Assembly (NCBI RefSeq): GCF_014205165.1
Contig: NZ_JACHMZ010000001.1
Coordinates: 4,260,501-4,324,500 of the forward strand
Length of the DNA: 64,000 bases
Reading direction: 5' to 3'
Source of the DNA: Micromonospora carbonacea
GTDB lineage: Bacteria > Actinomycetota > Actinomycetes > Mycobacteriales > Micromonosporaceae
The notes under the pieces were generated by a model. It did not search any database. It was not told the DNA's origin and saw nothing but the letters and a program-made list of their open reading frames with translations. Position numbers and translations under genes: made by a program. Shown one piece after another: positions 15,647 to 24,033 of the stretch. Position 1 is the stretch's first letter; the number at the start of each line of letters is the position of its first letter.

Positions 15647-17302
15647 TCAGCCGACCACGGGCTCGGCCACGCCGGCCAGCGGCATCGCGGCGGCGAGTCC
15701 CGTGCCGGCCAGCAGTTCGGCGGCGGCCAGGGCACCGGCTCGGGTCGCGCCGTGGGTGGCGACGTGCACGGCGCCTGTGACGAGGGCCGGCACGCCCAGC
15801 TCGACCACCACCGCGTCCGGGCGGACGGCGAGGGCCCGGGCCACCGCGGCGCGCATCCAGTCGTGTCGGTGCAGGTCGCGGACGACCAGCACCAGCGGCC
15901 GGCCGGCGGCCCCGGCGACAGCACCAGAAAGAGCTCCGCCGGCAGGACCGGCAAGAACTCCGGCGGCACCGGCAGCAGCGCCGGAAAGAGCACCAGCAGC
16001 ACCGGCAGGAGCACCGCCGACGGCCCCCGCGGGGACGTCGCCGAGATCGTCCGCGCCGAGGCGGACCGCGGTGGTGCCCGGGAGCAGGGCGGCCAGCGGG
16101 GCGGCGATCCCCCACGGGGTCTCCGCGCCGATCGCGATGTTGCGGGGCGGCTCGAACTCGACCACGTGCGGCGCCCCAGCCAGCGGCAGGACCCCGGCGC
16201 CGCTCGCCGTGACCCGTACGGCGCGGCGGGCGGCGGCCAGCCCGATCGGGGAGCCGCCCGGGGCGGCGGTGGGGCGGGACGGTGCGTCCGCCCGGGCCGC
16301 CACCGTCCAGGCGGCGAGCTGGCCGACGCGCTTGGCCGCCTCGGCCAGCCGCTGTTCGGGCAGCTCGCCGGCGACGACGGCGGCGACGATCGCGTCGCGC
16401 AGCTCGCGGGCGGCGTCCTCGTCGGCGCGCTCGCCGCCGACGCAGATCGCGTCCGCCCCGGCGGCGAGGGCGCGGACCGCCGCGCCGGCGAAGCCGTACC
16501 GGTCGGCGACCGCCCGCATCTCCACCGCGTCGGTGACGATCACGCCCGAGAAGCCCAGTTCCTCGCGGAGCAGGCCGCCGAGGATGCGGGGGCTGAGGGT
16601 GGCCGGCAGCCGCGGGTCGAGCGCCGGCACGAGCAGGTGGCCGGTCATCACGGCCTGCACGCCGGCCGCCACGGCGGCCCGGAACGGCACCAGCTCGGCG
16701 GCGTCGAGCTGCTCGCGGCTGCCGCCGATGCGGGGCAGGTCGTGGTGGGAGTCGACGCGGGTGTCGCCGTGGCCGGGGAAGTGCTTGGCGCAGGCGGCGA
16801 CCCCGCCGGACTGGAGGCCGCGTACCCAGGCGGCGGTGTGCCGGGCGACGAGGGCCGGGTCGGCGCCGAAGGCGCGTACCCCGATCACGGGGTTGGCGGG
16901 GTTGGAGTTGACGTCGGCGTCCGGGGCGTAGTCGAGGGTGACGCCGACGGACGCCAGGTCGCGGCCCAGGTCGCGGGCCACCTCGGCGGTCAGCTCCGGG
17001 TCGTCGACGGCGCCGAGGGCGAAGTTGCCGGGCCGGGAGCTGCCCCGGCCGGACTCGATGCGGGTGACGTCGCCGGCCTCCTCGTCGATGGCGACGATCA
17101 CGTCGGGACGCTCGGCGCGCAGCGCGGCGGTGAGCGCGGCGACCTGGTCGAGGTCGACGATGTTGCGGGCGAAGAGCACCACCGAGCCGAGTCCGTCGCC
17201 GAGCCACCGCAGGACCCACGGCGGCGGGGTGGTGCCGACGAATCCGGGTTGCAGGACGGCGGCCGCCAGGCTCGCCAGGTTCCCCGTCGGTGCGCTGCTC
17301 AT
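15647..17302 (-). CDS. Glycoside hydrolase family 3 beta-N-acetylhexosaminidase-like
   Basis: 551 residues. The catalytic barrel covers about 1-335: AIDEEAGDVTRI, the hallmark KHFPGHGDTRVDSHHDLP (substrate-binding K-H and the NagZ-type H-D dyad region) and the nucleophile Asp in VIVTDAVEM. A second alpha/beta domain follows, interrupted at about 425-470 by a low-complexity Ala/Gly insert, and resumes with RPLVLVVRDLHRHDW. No signal peptide, so probably cytoplasmic peptidoglycan or chitin-fragment recycling. The codons of the insert carry more A than the rest of the gene. An AT-rich divergent promoter lies upstream. Confidence 0.88.
   Translation of the reverse strand: MSSAPTGNLASLAAAVLQPGFVGTTPPPWVLRWLGDGLGSVVLFARNIVDLDQVAALTAALRAERPDVIVAIDEEAGDVTRIESGRGSSRPGNFALGAVDDPELTAEVARDLGRDLASVGVTLDYAPDADVNSNPANPVIGVRAFGADPALVARHTAAWVRGLQSGGVAACAKHFPGHGDTRVDSHHDLPRIGGSREQLDAAELVPFRAAVAAGVQAVMTGHLLVPALDPRLPATLSPRILGGLLREELGFSGVIVTDAVEMRAVADRYGFAGAAVRALAAGADAICVGGERADEDAARELRDAIVAAVVAGELPEQRLAEAAKRVGQLAAWTVAARADAPSRPTAAPGGSPIGLAAARRAVRVTASGAGVLPLAGAPHVVEFEPPRNIAIGAETPWGIAAPLAALLPGTTAVRLGADDLGDVPAGAVGGAPAGAAGALSGAAAGAAGVLAGPAGGALSGAVAGAAGRPLVLVVRDLHRHDWMRAAVARALAVRPDAVVVELGVPALVTGAVHVATHGATRAGALAAAELLAGTGLAAAMPLAGVAEPVVG
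15905..16020 (-). repeat. Low-complexity insert in the GH3 gene
   Basis: About 115 bases of degenerate repeats of GCNGGNGC(A/T) steps encode mostly Ala and Gly with occasional Pro, Ser, Leu and Val. The stretch has unusual TCC/TTTCC-containing codons compared with its flanks. Confidence 0.6.
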
Positions 17303-17365
17303 GCGGCTGCCGTACCCCCGTCTTGGGCCGTGTCGGACCGGCCGCGGGCCGCGGCGGTGCTGCCA

Positions 17366-17394
17366 TGGTCACACCACCGCCGGCAAATAGTCAA
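17366..17394 (-). promoter_or_regulatory. Possible promoter of the GH3 gene
   Basis: In the AT-rich core of the divergent region the minus strand reads TTGACT, a 17-base spacer and TGACCA. The -35 is good and the -10 poor. The plus strand carries TTACTG twice in tandem (17401-17412). I do not see a DasR-type palindrome. Confidence 0.3.
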
Positions 17395-17449
17395 TAAACC
17401 TTACTGTTACTGTCTGGCGCGGTCCGGCCCTTCGTGGGAGAGTTCCCAC

Positions 17450-17575
17450 ATGCCTGTCCCGCCGCTCGCCGACGCCACCAGCGCGGCCGACGTGCCCGGC
17501 GTCCGCCTGCTCGGCCTGATCGTCGGCGGCCTCCTGCTGCTCGCCGCGATCCGGGCCATGTTCGGCCGCCGCTGA
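17450..17575 (+). CDS. Small single-helix membrane protein
   Basis: 41 residues, starting MPVPPLADATSAADVPG. One hydrophobic helix (RLLGLIVGGLLLLAAIRAMF, about 19-38) and a basic end. The ATG sits directly after GTGGGA-GAGT-TCCCAC (17434-17449), a hairpin that would bury the only purine-rich ribosome-binding sequence, so translation may be conditional. No family recognised. It is supported by codon use, the helix and its position after an AT-rich promoter region. Confidence 0.5.
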   Translation: MPVPPLADATSAADVPGVRLLGLIVGGLLLLAAIRAMFGRR

Positions 17576-17722
17576 CCACCGCCGCCGCGCCGCGCCACCG
17601 GCACGGCGCGGCGCAGGAAACGCCGGGAAGGGTCCCCGGTGCGGCAGAAGGCGTCGACAGGGGCGTTTCCTTCCGCTCCGCCGGGTTTCGGGGATGATCG
17701 GCCCGGGTACCTCCGGCCCTCG

Positions 17723-19354
17723 ATGAAGCTGTCCACGCACTCGATGACGTTGCGCCGCGCGGCGCGGAGCCTCTTCGGCTGGAAAGCGCTGCGGCCCAAC
17801 CAGCTCGCCGCCATGCGCGCGGTGATGAAGCGACGCGACGCCCTGGTGGTGCTGCCCACCGGTGCCGGCAAGTCGGCGATCTACCAGATCCCGGCCAGCC
17901 TGATCCCCGGCCCGACCGTGGTGATCTCCCCCCTGCTCGCCCTCCAGCAGGACCAGATCGCGGCCCTCAACGAGCGCCGCCGCCCCGAGCTGCGGGCGGT
18001 GCGGATCAGCTCGGACGAGACGCCCGCCCAGCAGGCGGAGGCGATCGACGAGATCCGCGCGGGCCGGGCCGAGTTCCTGTTCATCACGCCGGAGCAGTTG
18101 GCCAACCCCGACCGGATGGCCGAGGTCAGGTCGCTCAGGCCGGCGCTCGTGGCGATCGACGAGGCGCACTGCATCTCGGCCTGGGGGCACGACTTCCGCC
18201 CCGACTACCTGGCGCTGGGGCACCTCATCGAGGGCATCGGCCGGCCCCCCGTGGTGGCCCTGACCGCCACCGCCTCCCCGCCGGTACGCGACGACATCGT
18301 CGCCCGGCTGCGGCTGCGCGACGCCGAGGTGGTCGTCTCCGGGCTGGACCGGCCGAACCTGTTCCTGGAGGTCGCGCACTGCCCCACCGAGGACTACCGG
18401 TGGCGGCGGCTGCTCGCCCTGCTGCGCGAGGACGGCCGCCCCGGGATCATCTACGTGCCGACCCGGCGGGCGGCCGAGGAGCTGGCCGCCCGGCTCACCG
18501 ACGCCGGCTTCCCGGCCGAGTTCTACCACGGCGGGATGCCCGCCGGGGCGCGCGGCGAGCTGCACGAGGCGTTCCTCGCCGACCGAGTGCCCATCATGGT
18601 GGCCACCTCGGCGTTCGGCATGGGCATCGACAAGCCGAACATCGCCTGGGTGGTGCACATGGCGCTGCCGGACTCGCCGGACAGCTACTTCCAGGAGATC
18701 GGCCGGGCCGGGCGCGACGGGGAGCCGGCCCGGGTGCTGCTGCTGTGGCAGGCCGAGGACGTCGGCCTGCAACGCTTCTTCACCGGCGGCCTGCCGGACG
18801 CCACCGAGCTGCGCGACCTGGCGGCCCTGCTGCGGCGCAAGCCGGCCAGCAAGAAGGAGCTGCGGGAGGCGACCGGCCTGGGGCCGCGCAAGCTGGGCCA
18901 GTATCTCGCCCTGCTGGAGCAGGTCGGCGCCGCCGAGCCCCGGTCGCGGCAGCGCATCGGCGCGCCCCGGTACTCGCCGACGCCGGTCGAGGCCGGCGAC
19001 GCGGCGCGGGCCGAGGCGGAGCGCCAGCAGACCGTCACCCGGTCGCGGACGGACATGATGCGGGCCTTCGCGGAGACGACCGGCTGCCGGGGGCAGGCGC
19101 TGCTGGCGTACTTCGGTGAGCAGATGACGCGGGTCTGCGGGCACTGCGACAACTGCCTCGCCGGCACCAGCGTCGCCGACGACGGCGCGAGCGGGCCGTT
19201 CCCGGTGCACAGCAAGGTGCGCCACCCCGAGTGGGGGCCCGGCATGGTGCTCAGCTACGAGGAGGACCGGATGACGGTGCTCTTCGAGGAGGTCGGTTAC
19301 AAGACGCTGTCGGTGCGCGTGGTGTCCGAACAGGGCCTGTTGACCCTCGACTAG
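17723..19354 (+). CDS. recQ: RecQ-type ATP-dependent DNA helicase
   Basis: 543 residues. Superfamily 2 motifs in order: motif 0 ALRPNQLAAM, Walker A LPTGAGKSA (K50), DEAH (146-149), TATASPPV, motif IV IIYVPTRRAAEEL, motif V MVATSAFGMGIDKPN and motif VI QEIGRAGRDG. The RecQ zinc-binding part is C-R-G...RVCGHCDNC (about 457-477). Instead of an HRDC domain the protein ends in a DUF3553-like module (about 495-543: VHSKVRHPEWGPGMVLSYEEDRMTVLFEEVG). It unwinds recombination and repair intermediates. ATG 17723 gives a normal N terminus; upstream in-frame codons are not helicase-like. Confidence 0.92.
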   Translation: MKLSTHSMTLRRAARSLFGWKALRPNQLAAMRAVMKRRDALVVLPTGAGKSAIYQIPASLIPGPTVVISPLLALQQDQIAALNERRRPELRAVRISSDETPAQQAEAIDEIRAGRAEFLFITPEQLANPDRMAEVRSLRPALVAIDEAHCISAWGHDFRPDYLALGHLIEGIGRPPVVALTATASPPVRDDIVARLRLRDAEVVVSGLDRPNLFLEVAHCPTEDYRWRRLLALLREDGRPGIIYVPTRRAAEELAARLTDAGFPAEFYHGGMPAGARGELHEAFLADRVPIMVATSAFGMGIDKPNIAWVVHMALPDSPDSYFQEIGRAGRDGEPARVLLLWQAEDVGLQRFFTGGLPDATELRDLAALLRRKPASKKELREATGLGPRKLGQYLALLEQVGAAEPRSRQRIGAPRYSPTPVEAGDAARAEAERQQTVTRSRTDMMRAFAETTGCRGQALLAYFGEQMTRVCGHCDNCLAGTSVADDGASGPFPVHSKVRHPEWGPGMVLSYEEDRMTVLFEEVGYKTLSVRVVSEQGLLTLD

Positions 19355-19438
19355 CCTGAGCCGGGCCATCAGGCCACGGCAGCGGGACGGACCACCGTGC
19401 CCACGGCACAGAGATGCAACGACGAGAGGAGCGCGGTC

Positions 19439-19942
19439 GTGATCGAACAGCCGGCGTACACCGGGTTCGGTTTCTCCGACGAGGAGTGGGGGCTGCTGGT
19501 CGGCCTGCCGCAGTCGGTGCTGACCGCGGCGAGCGCCGCCGAACACGACAGCGCCCGCCGCACCATGGCCGAGAACGCGGCCGGGTTGGAGAGCATCGCC
19601 ACGGGCCGTGAGTCGGGCAGCCCGCTCGTGGCCGCCGTGGCCGGCGAGATCGTGGCCCGGGTGGGTGACCCCGAGGCCGGCGAGGAGCTGCCGGTGATCG
19701 CGCCGGCGGACCCGCGGGCGGTGATCGAGGACGTGCTGAACCGGGCGGCCTCGGCGGCCCGGCTGCTGGCCGAGAAGGTCGACGAGGGCGAGGCCGGCGC
19801 CTACAAGCACTGGCTCGTGGAGATCGCCGAGCACGTGGTGAGCGCGGCCTCCAGCGGCGGGATCCTGGGCCTCGGCGGCGACGTGGTGAGCGACTCCGAG
19901 CGGCGCTTCCGCGACCGGCTCTCCCAGGTCCTCAACGACTGA
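19439..19942 (+). CDS. Conserved protein of unknown function
   Basis: 167 residues, soluble, mainly helical. FSDEEWGLLVGLPQSVLTAASAAEHDSARRTMAENAAGLE is followed by acidic helices and ends VSDSERRFRDRLSQVLND. I recognise no catalytic motif. The overall pattern of short amphipathic helices recalls small actinobacterial proteins found with stress genes, but that is not evidence of function. The GTG at 19439 has GAGAGGAG eight bases upstream. Likely cotranscribed from its own promoter in the 84-base gap after recQ. Confidence 0.75.
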   Translation: MIEQPAYTGFGFSDEEWGLLVGLPQSVLTAASAAEHDSARRTMAENAAGLESIATGRESGSPLVAAVAGEIVARVGDPEAGEELPVIAPADPRAVIEDVLNRAASAARLLAEKVDEGEAGAYKHWLVEIAEHVVSAASSGGILGLGGDVVSDSERRFRDRLSQVLND

Positions 19943-19952
19943 GCCGACGACG

Positions 19953-20014
19953 GGCGTCCGATCGCCAATGCCGCTGGCGGCTGCCGCCCCACGGACAGCG
20001 GACGATCGGACGCC
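19953..20014. terminator. Inverted repeat with structured loop after the 19439 gene
   Basis: GGCGTCCGATCG (19953-19964) pairs perfectly with 20003-20014. The 38-base loop holds GCCGCTGGCGGC. It may be a terminator; the rest of 20015-20184 has no gene. Confidence 0.5.
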
Positions 20015-20184
20015 TGCCCGGGTGCCCGCCCCGCGCCCGGCCCGGGTCAGCCGCCGGCCTTGTCCAGCTCGACCAGGTCGTCGGAGCGGGCGAGGCCCGA
20101 CGGCCCGCGCCGCGTCCGACCCGGCGGCGCTCCCCGCCGAGCCGGGCGTCGACAATGGAGGGAGGCGACGACGGGGAGACGCTG

Positions 20185-21180
20185 ATGGGTGGGTTGCGCA
20201 CCGAGCGGCTGGACACGACGGCGCTGCCGGCGCCCGAACGCTGGCCGTTCTTCACGGAACTCGCCTCCCGTGCCTCCGCCCCGATGGCGATGGACAGCGA
20301 GCACACGGCGGACTTCCGGGCCGACGTCGACATGGTGGCGCTGGGCGAGGTGGAGCTGTGCCGGTTCCACTACCAGTCCCTGGTCGGCCGGCGCACCCCG
20401 CGCCTGATCCGGCAGGCCGATCCGGAGGTCTTCCAGATCGCCCTCACCCTCGCCGGCACCAGCGTCATCGGTGCCGGCCGGGGCACGAACGCGATCCCCG
20501 TCGGCGACCTGACCCTGGTCGACTGGGCGCGCCCCCACCGACTCGTGCACTCGGGCCGGGGCGACGAACGGGCCCAGGCCAGCGCCGTCACCGCGCTGGT
20601 GCCCCGCGCCCGCCTGCCGCTGCCTCCCGACCGGGTCGGCGGGCTGAGCGCGGCGCGGATGTCGGGCACCGAGGGCCCGGGCGCGCTGCTGGCCCAGCAC
20701 CTGCTCCAGATCACCGGGCATCCCGAACAGTTCCGGGCCGCCGACGCGCCCCACCTGGCCGACGTCACCCTCACCCTGATCTCCCTGCTGCTGGCCCGCC
20801 ACCTCGACGACGAGCCCCGGCTCCCGGCCGAGATGCGCCAGCAGGCGCTGCTCACCCAGGTCCACGACTTCATCGAACGCCACCTCGACGATCCGGACCT
20901 GTCGCCCCGGGCCGTCGCCGACGCCCACCACGTCGCCCTGCGTACCCTGCACCGCCTCTTCGCCGACGAGGAGGAATCGGTCGGCGGGGCCATCCGTCGC
21001 CGTCGGCTGGAGCGCTGCCGGCGGGACCTGGCGGACCCGCTGCTGCGCGACCGGCCCGTCCAGGCCATCGCCGCCCGCTGGGGCTTCCGCGACAAGGCGC
21101 ACTTCAGCCGCGCCTTCCGTGCCGCGTACGGCCTCAGCCCCCGGGCCTGGCGGGAGAGCGCCCGGCCGGGGACCGGCTGA
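20185..21180 (+). CDS. AraC-family transcriptional regulator with AraC_binding_2 domain
   Basis: 331 residues. The N-terminal part (about 1-190) resembles the AraC-binding-like domain found in NphR/FeaR-type regulators (WPFFTELASRASAPM, RFHYQSLVGRRTPRLI, VDWARPHRLVHSG). The C-terminal AraC HTH (about 225-325) has two helix-turn-helix units, VADAHHVALRTLHRLFADEEESVGGAIRRRRLERC and IAARWGFRDKAHFSRAFRAAYGLSPRAWR. Such proteins activate nearby catabolic genes in response to a small molecule. No obvious target lies on the same strand. ATG 20185 has GGGGAGA upstream. Confidence 0.88.
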   Translation: MGGLRTERLDTTALPAPERWPFFTELASRASAPMAMDSEHTADFRADVDMVALGEVELCRFHYQSLVGRRTPRLIRQADPEVFQIALTLAGTSVIGAGRGTNAIPVGDLTLVDWARPHRLVHSGRGDERAQASAVTALVPRARLPLPPDRVGGLSAARMSGTEGPGALLAQHLLQITGHPEQFRAADAPHLADVTLTLISLLLARHLDDEPRLPAEMRQQALLTQVHDFIERHLDDPDLSPRAVADAHHVALRTLHRLFADEEESVGGAIRRRRLERCRRDLADPLLRDRPVQAIAARWGFRDKAHFSRAFRAAYGLSPRAWRESARPGTG

Positions 21181-21333
21181 CCCGGGGCGCGGCGGCGCCC
21201 ACCCGCGCGGCACGGATCGTCAACCACCTGGCACGCTGGGTCAACTCCCCGACCGGTTCCGCTCAGATACTGGGTACGGGCCGGACTCGGGGCAACCCCG
21301 CGGCGGCCCGCACGTAACGGGGGCCGCGGCGAG

Positions 21334-21359
21334 CGCCCGCGACAACCCGGTCGCGGGCG
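21334..21359. terminator. Hairpin at the end of the heptose operon
   Basis: CGCCCGCGAC (21334-21343), a six-base loop and GTCGCGGGCG (21350-21359) form a perfect ten-bp stem, 35 bases after the last operon gene and also after the AraC gene. Confidence 0.5.
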
Positions 21360-21393
21360 GCCGCCCGGTGCCGCCGGGCCCCTGGGCGGGGCG

Positions 21394-22383
21394 TCAGGCG
21401 TCCGCCAGCAGCTCCAGCACCCGCCGCTCCGCCTCCGCGCGGGGGGTCCCCGGCACGACCGGGGCGACCACCCCGTCGTGGAACAGGTCCACCACCCGGG
21501 GGTCCACGTACGAGGTGCGGGCCACGGTCGCCGTGTTGCCCAGCAGCTCCGCGACCTGCCGCATCACCGCCGCCACCGCCCGGCGGCGGGCCGTCACGGA
21601 CCGGGCCGGCACGTGGCCCGCCAGCTCGGTGGCCGCCAGCACGGTGGCATGCCAGGTGCGGAAGTCCTTCGCGGTCATCTCGCCGCCGCTGGCGTCGCGC
21701 AGGTAGTCGTTGACCTCGTCGCTGCGCACGTCCCGCCAGCCCCGGCCGTCCCAGTAGCCGAACAGCCGGTCGGCGGCGCGCCGGCGGCGGCGCAGGTTGG
21801 CCAGCACCCGGCACAGCTGCGGGTCCTCGATGCGCCGCACCTGTTCGACGCCGCCCTTGGCGGGGAACGCGAAGACCACGCAGCCGCCCCGGCTGCGCGC
21901 GTGCTCGGGGCGCAGCGTGGCCACGCCGAAGGTGGCGTCGTCGCCGACGGCGTACTGGTCGCTGCCGACGCGGAACGTGCCCATGTCGAGCAGCCGGGTG
22001 ACCGTGGCCAGCACCCGGTCCCGGTTCAGCCCCCGGCCGGTCAGGTCCCGCCCCACCCGCTCGCGCAGCACGGGCAGCCGCCGGGCGACCTCCAGCACGT
22101 GGTCGAACTTCTCCTCGTCGCGCTGCTGCCGCCAGCGGGGGTGGTAGAGGTACTGCTTGCGCCCGGCCGCGTCGACCCCGGTGGCCTGGATGTGCCCGTT
22201 GGGGTGGGGCGAGATCCACACGTCCCGCCAGGCCGGCGGGATCACCAGCTCCCGCAGCCGGCCCAGCTCGTCGGGGTCGCGCACCGGGTCGCCGGCCGGG
22301 TCGAGGAACAGCCATCCCCGGCCGCGCCGCAGGCGGCCGTATCCGGGCCTGCCCGGGTCGCTACGCCGTAACCGCACCGGCAA
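21394..22383 (-). CDS. DNA topoisomerase IB
   Basis: 329 residues, the size of bacterial type IB (poxvirus-like) topoisomerases, which relax supercoils through a 3'-phosphotyrosine link. Catalytic residues are visible: Arg/Lys in RKQYLYHPRW, Lys/Arg/His in GGEMTAKDFRTWHATV and Tyr in TARTSYVDPRVV sense (Y292). The start is TTG 22383 or GTG 22377; either overlaps the end of the upstream GT9 gene by 17-23 bases. So it is the last gene of the heptose/glycosyltransferase operon, an unexpected place for a DNA enzyme. Confidence 0.92.
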   Translation of the reverse strand: MPVRLRRSDPGRPGYGRLRRGRGWLFLDPAGDPVRDPDELGRLRELVIPPAWRDVWISPHPNGHIQATGVDAAGRKQYLYHPRWRQQRDEEKFDHVLEVARRLPVLRERVGRDLTGRGLNRDRVLATVTRLLDMGTFRVGSDQYAVGDDATFGVATLRPEHARSRGGCVVFAFPAKGGVEQVRRIEDPQLCRVLANLRRRRRAADRLFGYWDGRGWRDVRSDEVNDYLRDASGGEMTAKDFRTWHATVLAATELAGHVPARSVTARRRAVAAVMRQVAELLGNTATVARTSYVDPRVVDLFHDGVVAPVVPGTPRAEAERRVLELLADA

Positions 22384-23335
22384 CTCGCACCGCCTGTTCC
22401 GCCTCCGCCACGGCGGCCAGCACCTCGCCGACGCCGATCGCCGCCAACGCCGGATCGGTTCCTACCCCGGCGGACGGGGACCAGTCCCCCGCCGGACCGC
22501 CGCCGCGGGGCGTCCCCGCCCACAGCGCCCGGTGCCACGGCCGCTCCGGCGGCGGCCCCCACCGGCCCGGCGGGACCGGGCCGAACAGGACCACCGACGG
22601 GGTGCCGTAGCCGGTGGCGAGGTGGGCGACGCCGGTGTCGCCGCTGACCACGAGGCGGGCGTGCGCCACCAGGGCGGCCAGCCCGCCGAGGTCCGTGCGG
22701 CCGGCGAGCACCGCGTCCGGGGCGAGCCCCGCCCGCCGGGCCACCCGCCCGGCCAGCGCCCGCTCGTCGGCCGACCCGGTGACCACGACCCGGTGACCGC
22801 GCCCGGCCAGGGCGCGGGCCACCGCCGCGAAGCGTCCGGGGGGCCAGCGCTTCGCCGGGATCTTGCTGCCCGGGTGCACGATGCTCACCCCGGCCGGGAC
22901 CGGGCCGGCGGGCGGGCGGCGCAGGGCGAGGTCGGCGCGGTCGGCGAGGATGCCGTACCAGGCGAGCAGGCGGCACCAGCGGTCGACCTCGTGCTCGTCG
23001 GGCCGCCAGTCGGGGCCGTCGACGTGCCCGGCGTCGGGGTGGGCGAACGCGAGCAGCCGGCGCGGTCGGGCGGCGGCGAGCAGCCGGTGCGACTGCGGGC
23101 CGCGCCCGTGCAGGTTGACGGCCAGGTCCGGGGGCGGGTCGGGCCGGTCGAGGGGGGCCAGTCCGGCCGCCGGCACGAGCCGGTCGACGCCGCCGACGAG
23201 GTCGACCAGGGGGGCCAGCCAGGCGGGCGCGGCCAGGGCGAGTTCCCGGTCGGGGTGGGCGGCGCGCAGCGCGCGCAGCGCGGGCACGGCGGTGGCGAGG
23301 TCGCCGACGCCGAGGGCGCGCAGGGCGAGGATCAC
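22361..23335 (-). CDS. Glycosyltransferase family 9 (heptosyltransferase-like)
   Basis: 324 residues. GT9 transferases move a heptose from a nucleotide-heptose donor. Features: N-terminal VILALRALGVGDLATAVPALRALR, the central HPGSKIPAKRWPPGRFAAVARAL (donor-side H-P-G-S and K-R-W) and SGDTGVAHLATGYGTPSVVLFGP, the conserved D-T/S-G-x-x-H-L motif near the C terminus. GTG 23335 overlaps the SDR stop (GTGA). Being encoded with GmhA, HldE and a GmhB domain, it most likely uses the heptose nucleotide made here. Acceptor unknown. Confidence 0.88.
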   Translation of the reverse strand: MILALRALGVGDLATAVPALRALRAAHPDRELALAAPAWLAPLVDLVGGVDRLVPAAGLAPLDRPDPPPDLAVNLHGRGPQSHRLLAAARPRRLLAFAHPDAGHVDGPDWRPDEHEVDRWCRLLAWYGILADRADLALRRPPAGPVPAGVSIVHPGSKIPAKRWPPGRFAAVARALAGRGHRVVVTGSADERALAGRVARRAGLAPDAVLAGRTDLGGLAALVAHARLVVSGDTGVAHLATGYGTPSVVLFGPVPPGRWGPPPERPWHRALWAGTPRGGGPAGDWSPSAGVGTDPALAAIGVGEVLAAVAEAEQAVRVAGAVTA

Positions 23336-24033
23336 GGGTACGACGACTCCCGCTCGGCGCAGACGACCAGCTCGCGCACGGCGCTGCCGGGCGGCTGGGA
23401 GAGGGCGAACAGGACGGCGGCGGCCGTGTCGGCGGGGTCGTTCAGGCTGGCGTCGGGGCCGGGCCGGTACTGGGGATCGCGTTCGTCGAAGAACGCGGTG
23501 CGCATGCCGCCGGGGACGAGCAGGGTGACGCCGACGGAGCCGGCGAGTTCGGCGGCGAGGGCGCGGGTGAAGCCGACGACGCCGAACTTGGCGGCGCAGT
23601 AGGCGGTGGCGTCGCTGACGGCCTTGACGCCGAGGGTGGAGGCGACGGTGACCACGTTGCCCCGGGCCGCCTCCAGCCAGGGCAGGGCGGCCCGGACGAC
23701 GGCGGCGGTGGAGAGCAGGTCGACGGTGACGATGCGGTCCCAGGTGTCGCCGGGGACGTCGGCGAGCCGGCCGGGCACGTCGATGCCGGCGGCGGTGACG
23801 ACGGCGTCGAGGCCGCCGGAGCGTTCGGCGAGGTGCCGGGTGGCGTCCTCGGCGGCGCGCGGGTCGGCGAGGTCGCACTCGACCCAGGGCACCCCGTCGG
23901 CCGGCGCCTGCCGGTCCAGCACCACCGGCCGTCCGCCGGACTTCGCCACGGCGGCCACCACGGCCGCCCCCAACCCGCTGGACCCGCCCGTGACCAGGAC
24001 GGTCGGCCCGGCTCCCGGTGCGCTCGCGCTCAT
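23332..24033 (-). CDS. Short-chain dehydrogenase/reductase of the sugar operon
   Basis: 233 residues, classical SDR. NAD(P)-binding TGGSSGLG (about 16-23), the VVTAAG motif, catalytic Ser in VTVASTLG and Tyr-x3-Lys in TAYCAAKFG. It is not an extended SDR and so not an HldD-type ADP-heptose epimerase. It overlaps hldE upstream (ATGA) and the GT9 gene downstream (GTGA), so it is likely to oxidise or reduce a sugar or acceptor of the same pathway. The C-terminal ELVVCAERESSYP is normal for the family. Confidence 0.87.
   Translation of the reverse strand: MSASAPGAGPTVLVTGGSSGLGAAVVAAVAKSGGRPVVLDRQAPADGVPWVECDLADPRAAEDATRHLAERSGGLDAVVTAAGIDVPGRLADVPGDTWDRIVTVDLLSTAAVVRAALPWLEAARGNVVTVASTLGVKAVSDATAYCAAKFGVVGFTRALAAELAGSVGVTLLVPGGMRTAFFDERDPQYRPGPDASLNDPADTAAAVLFALSQPPGSAVRELVVCAERESSYP

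Noticed and set aside
17303..17449. DasR site before the GH3 gene
   Set aside because: No sequence close to the DasR palindrome is present in the divergent region.
23332..24033. HldD-type ADP-heptose epimerase
   Set aside because: The protein is a 233-residue classical SDR, much shorter than extended SDR epimerases, and lacks their C-terminal substrate domain.
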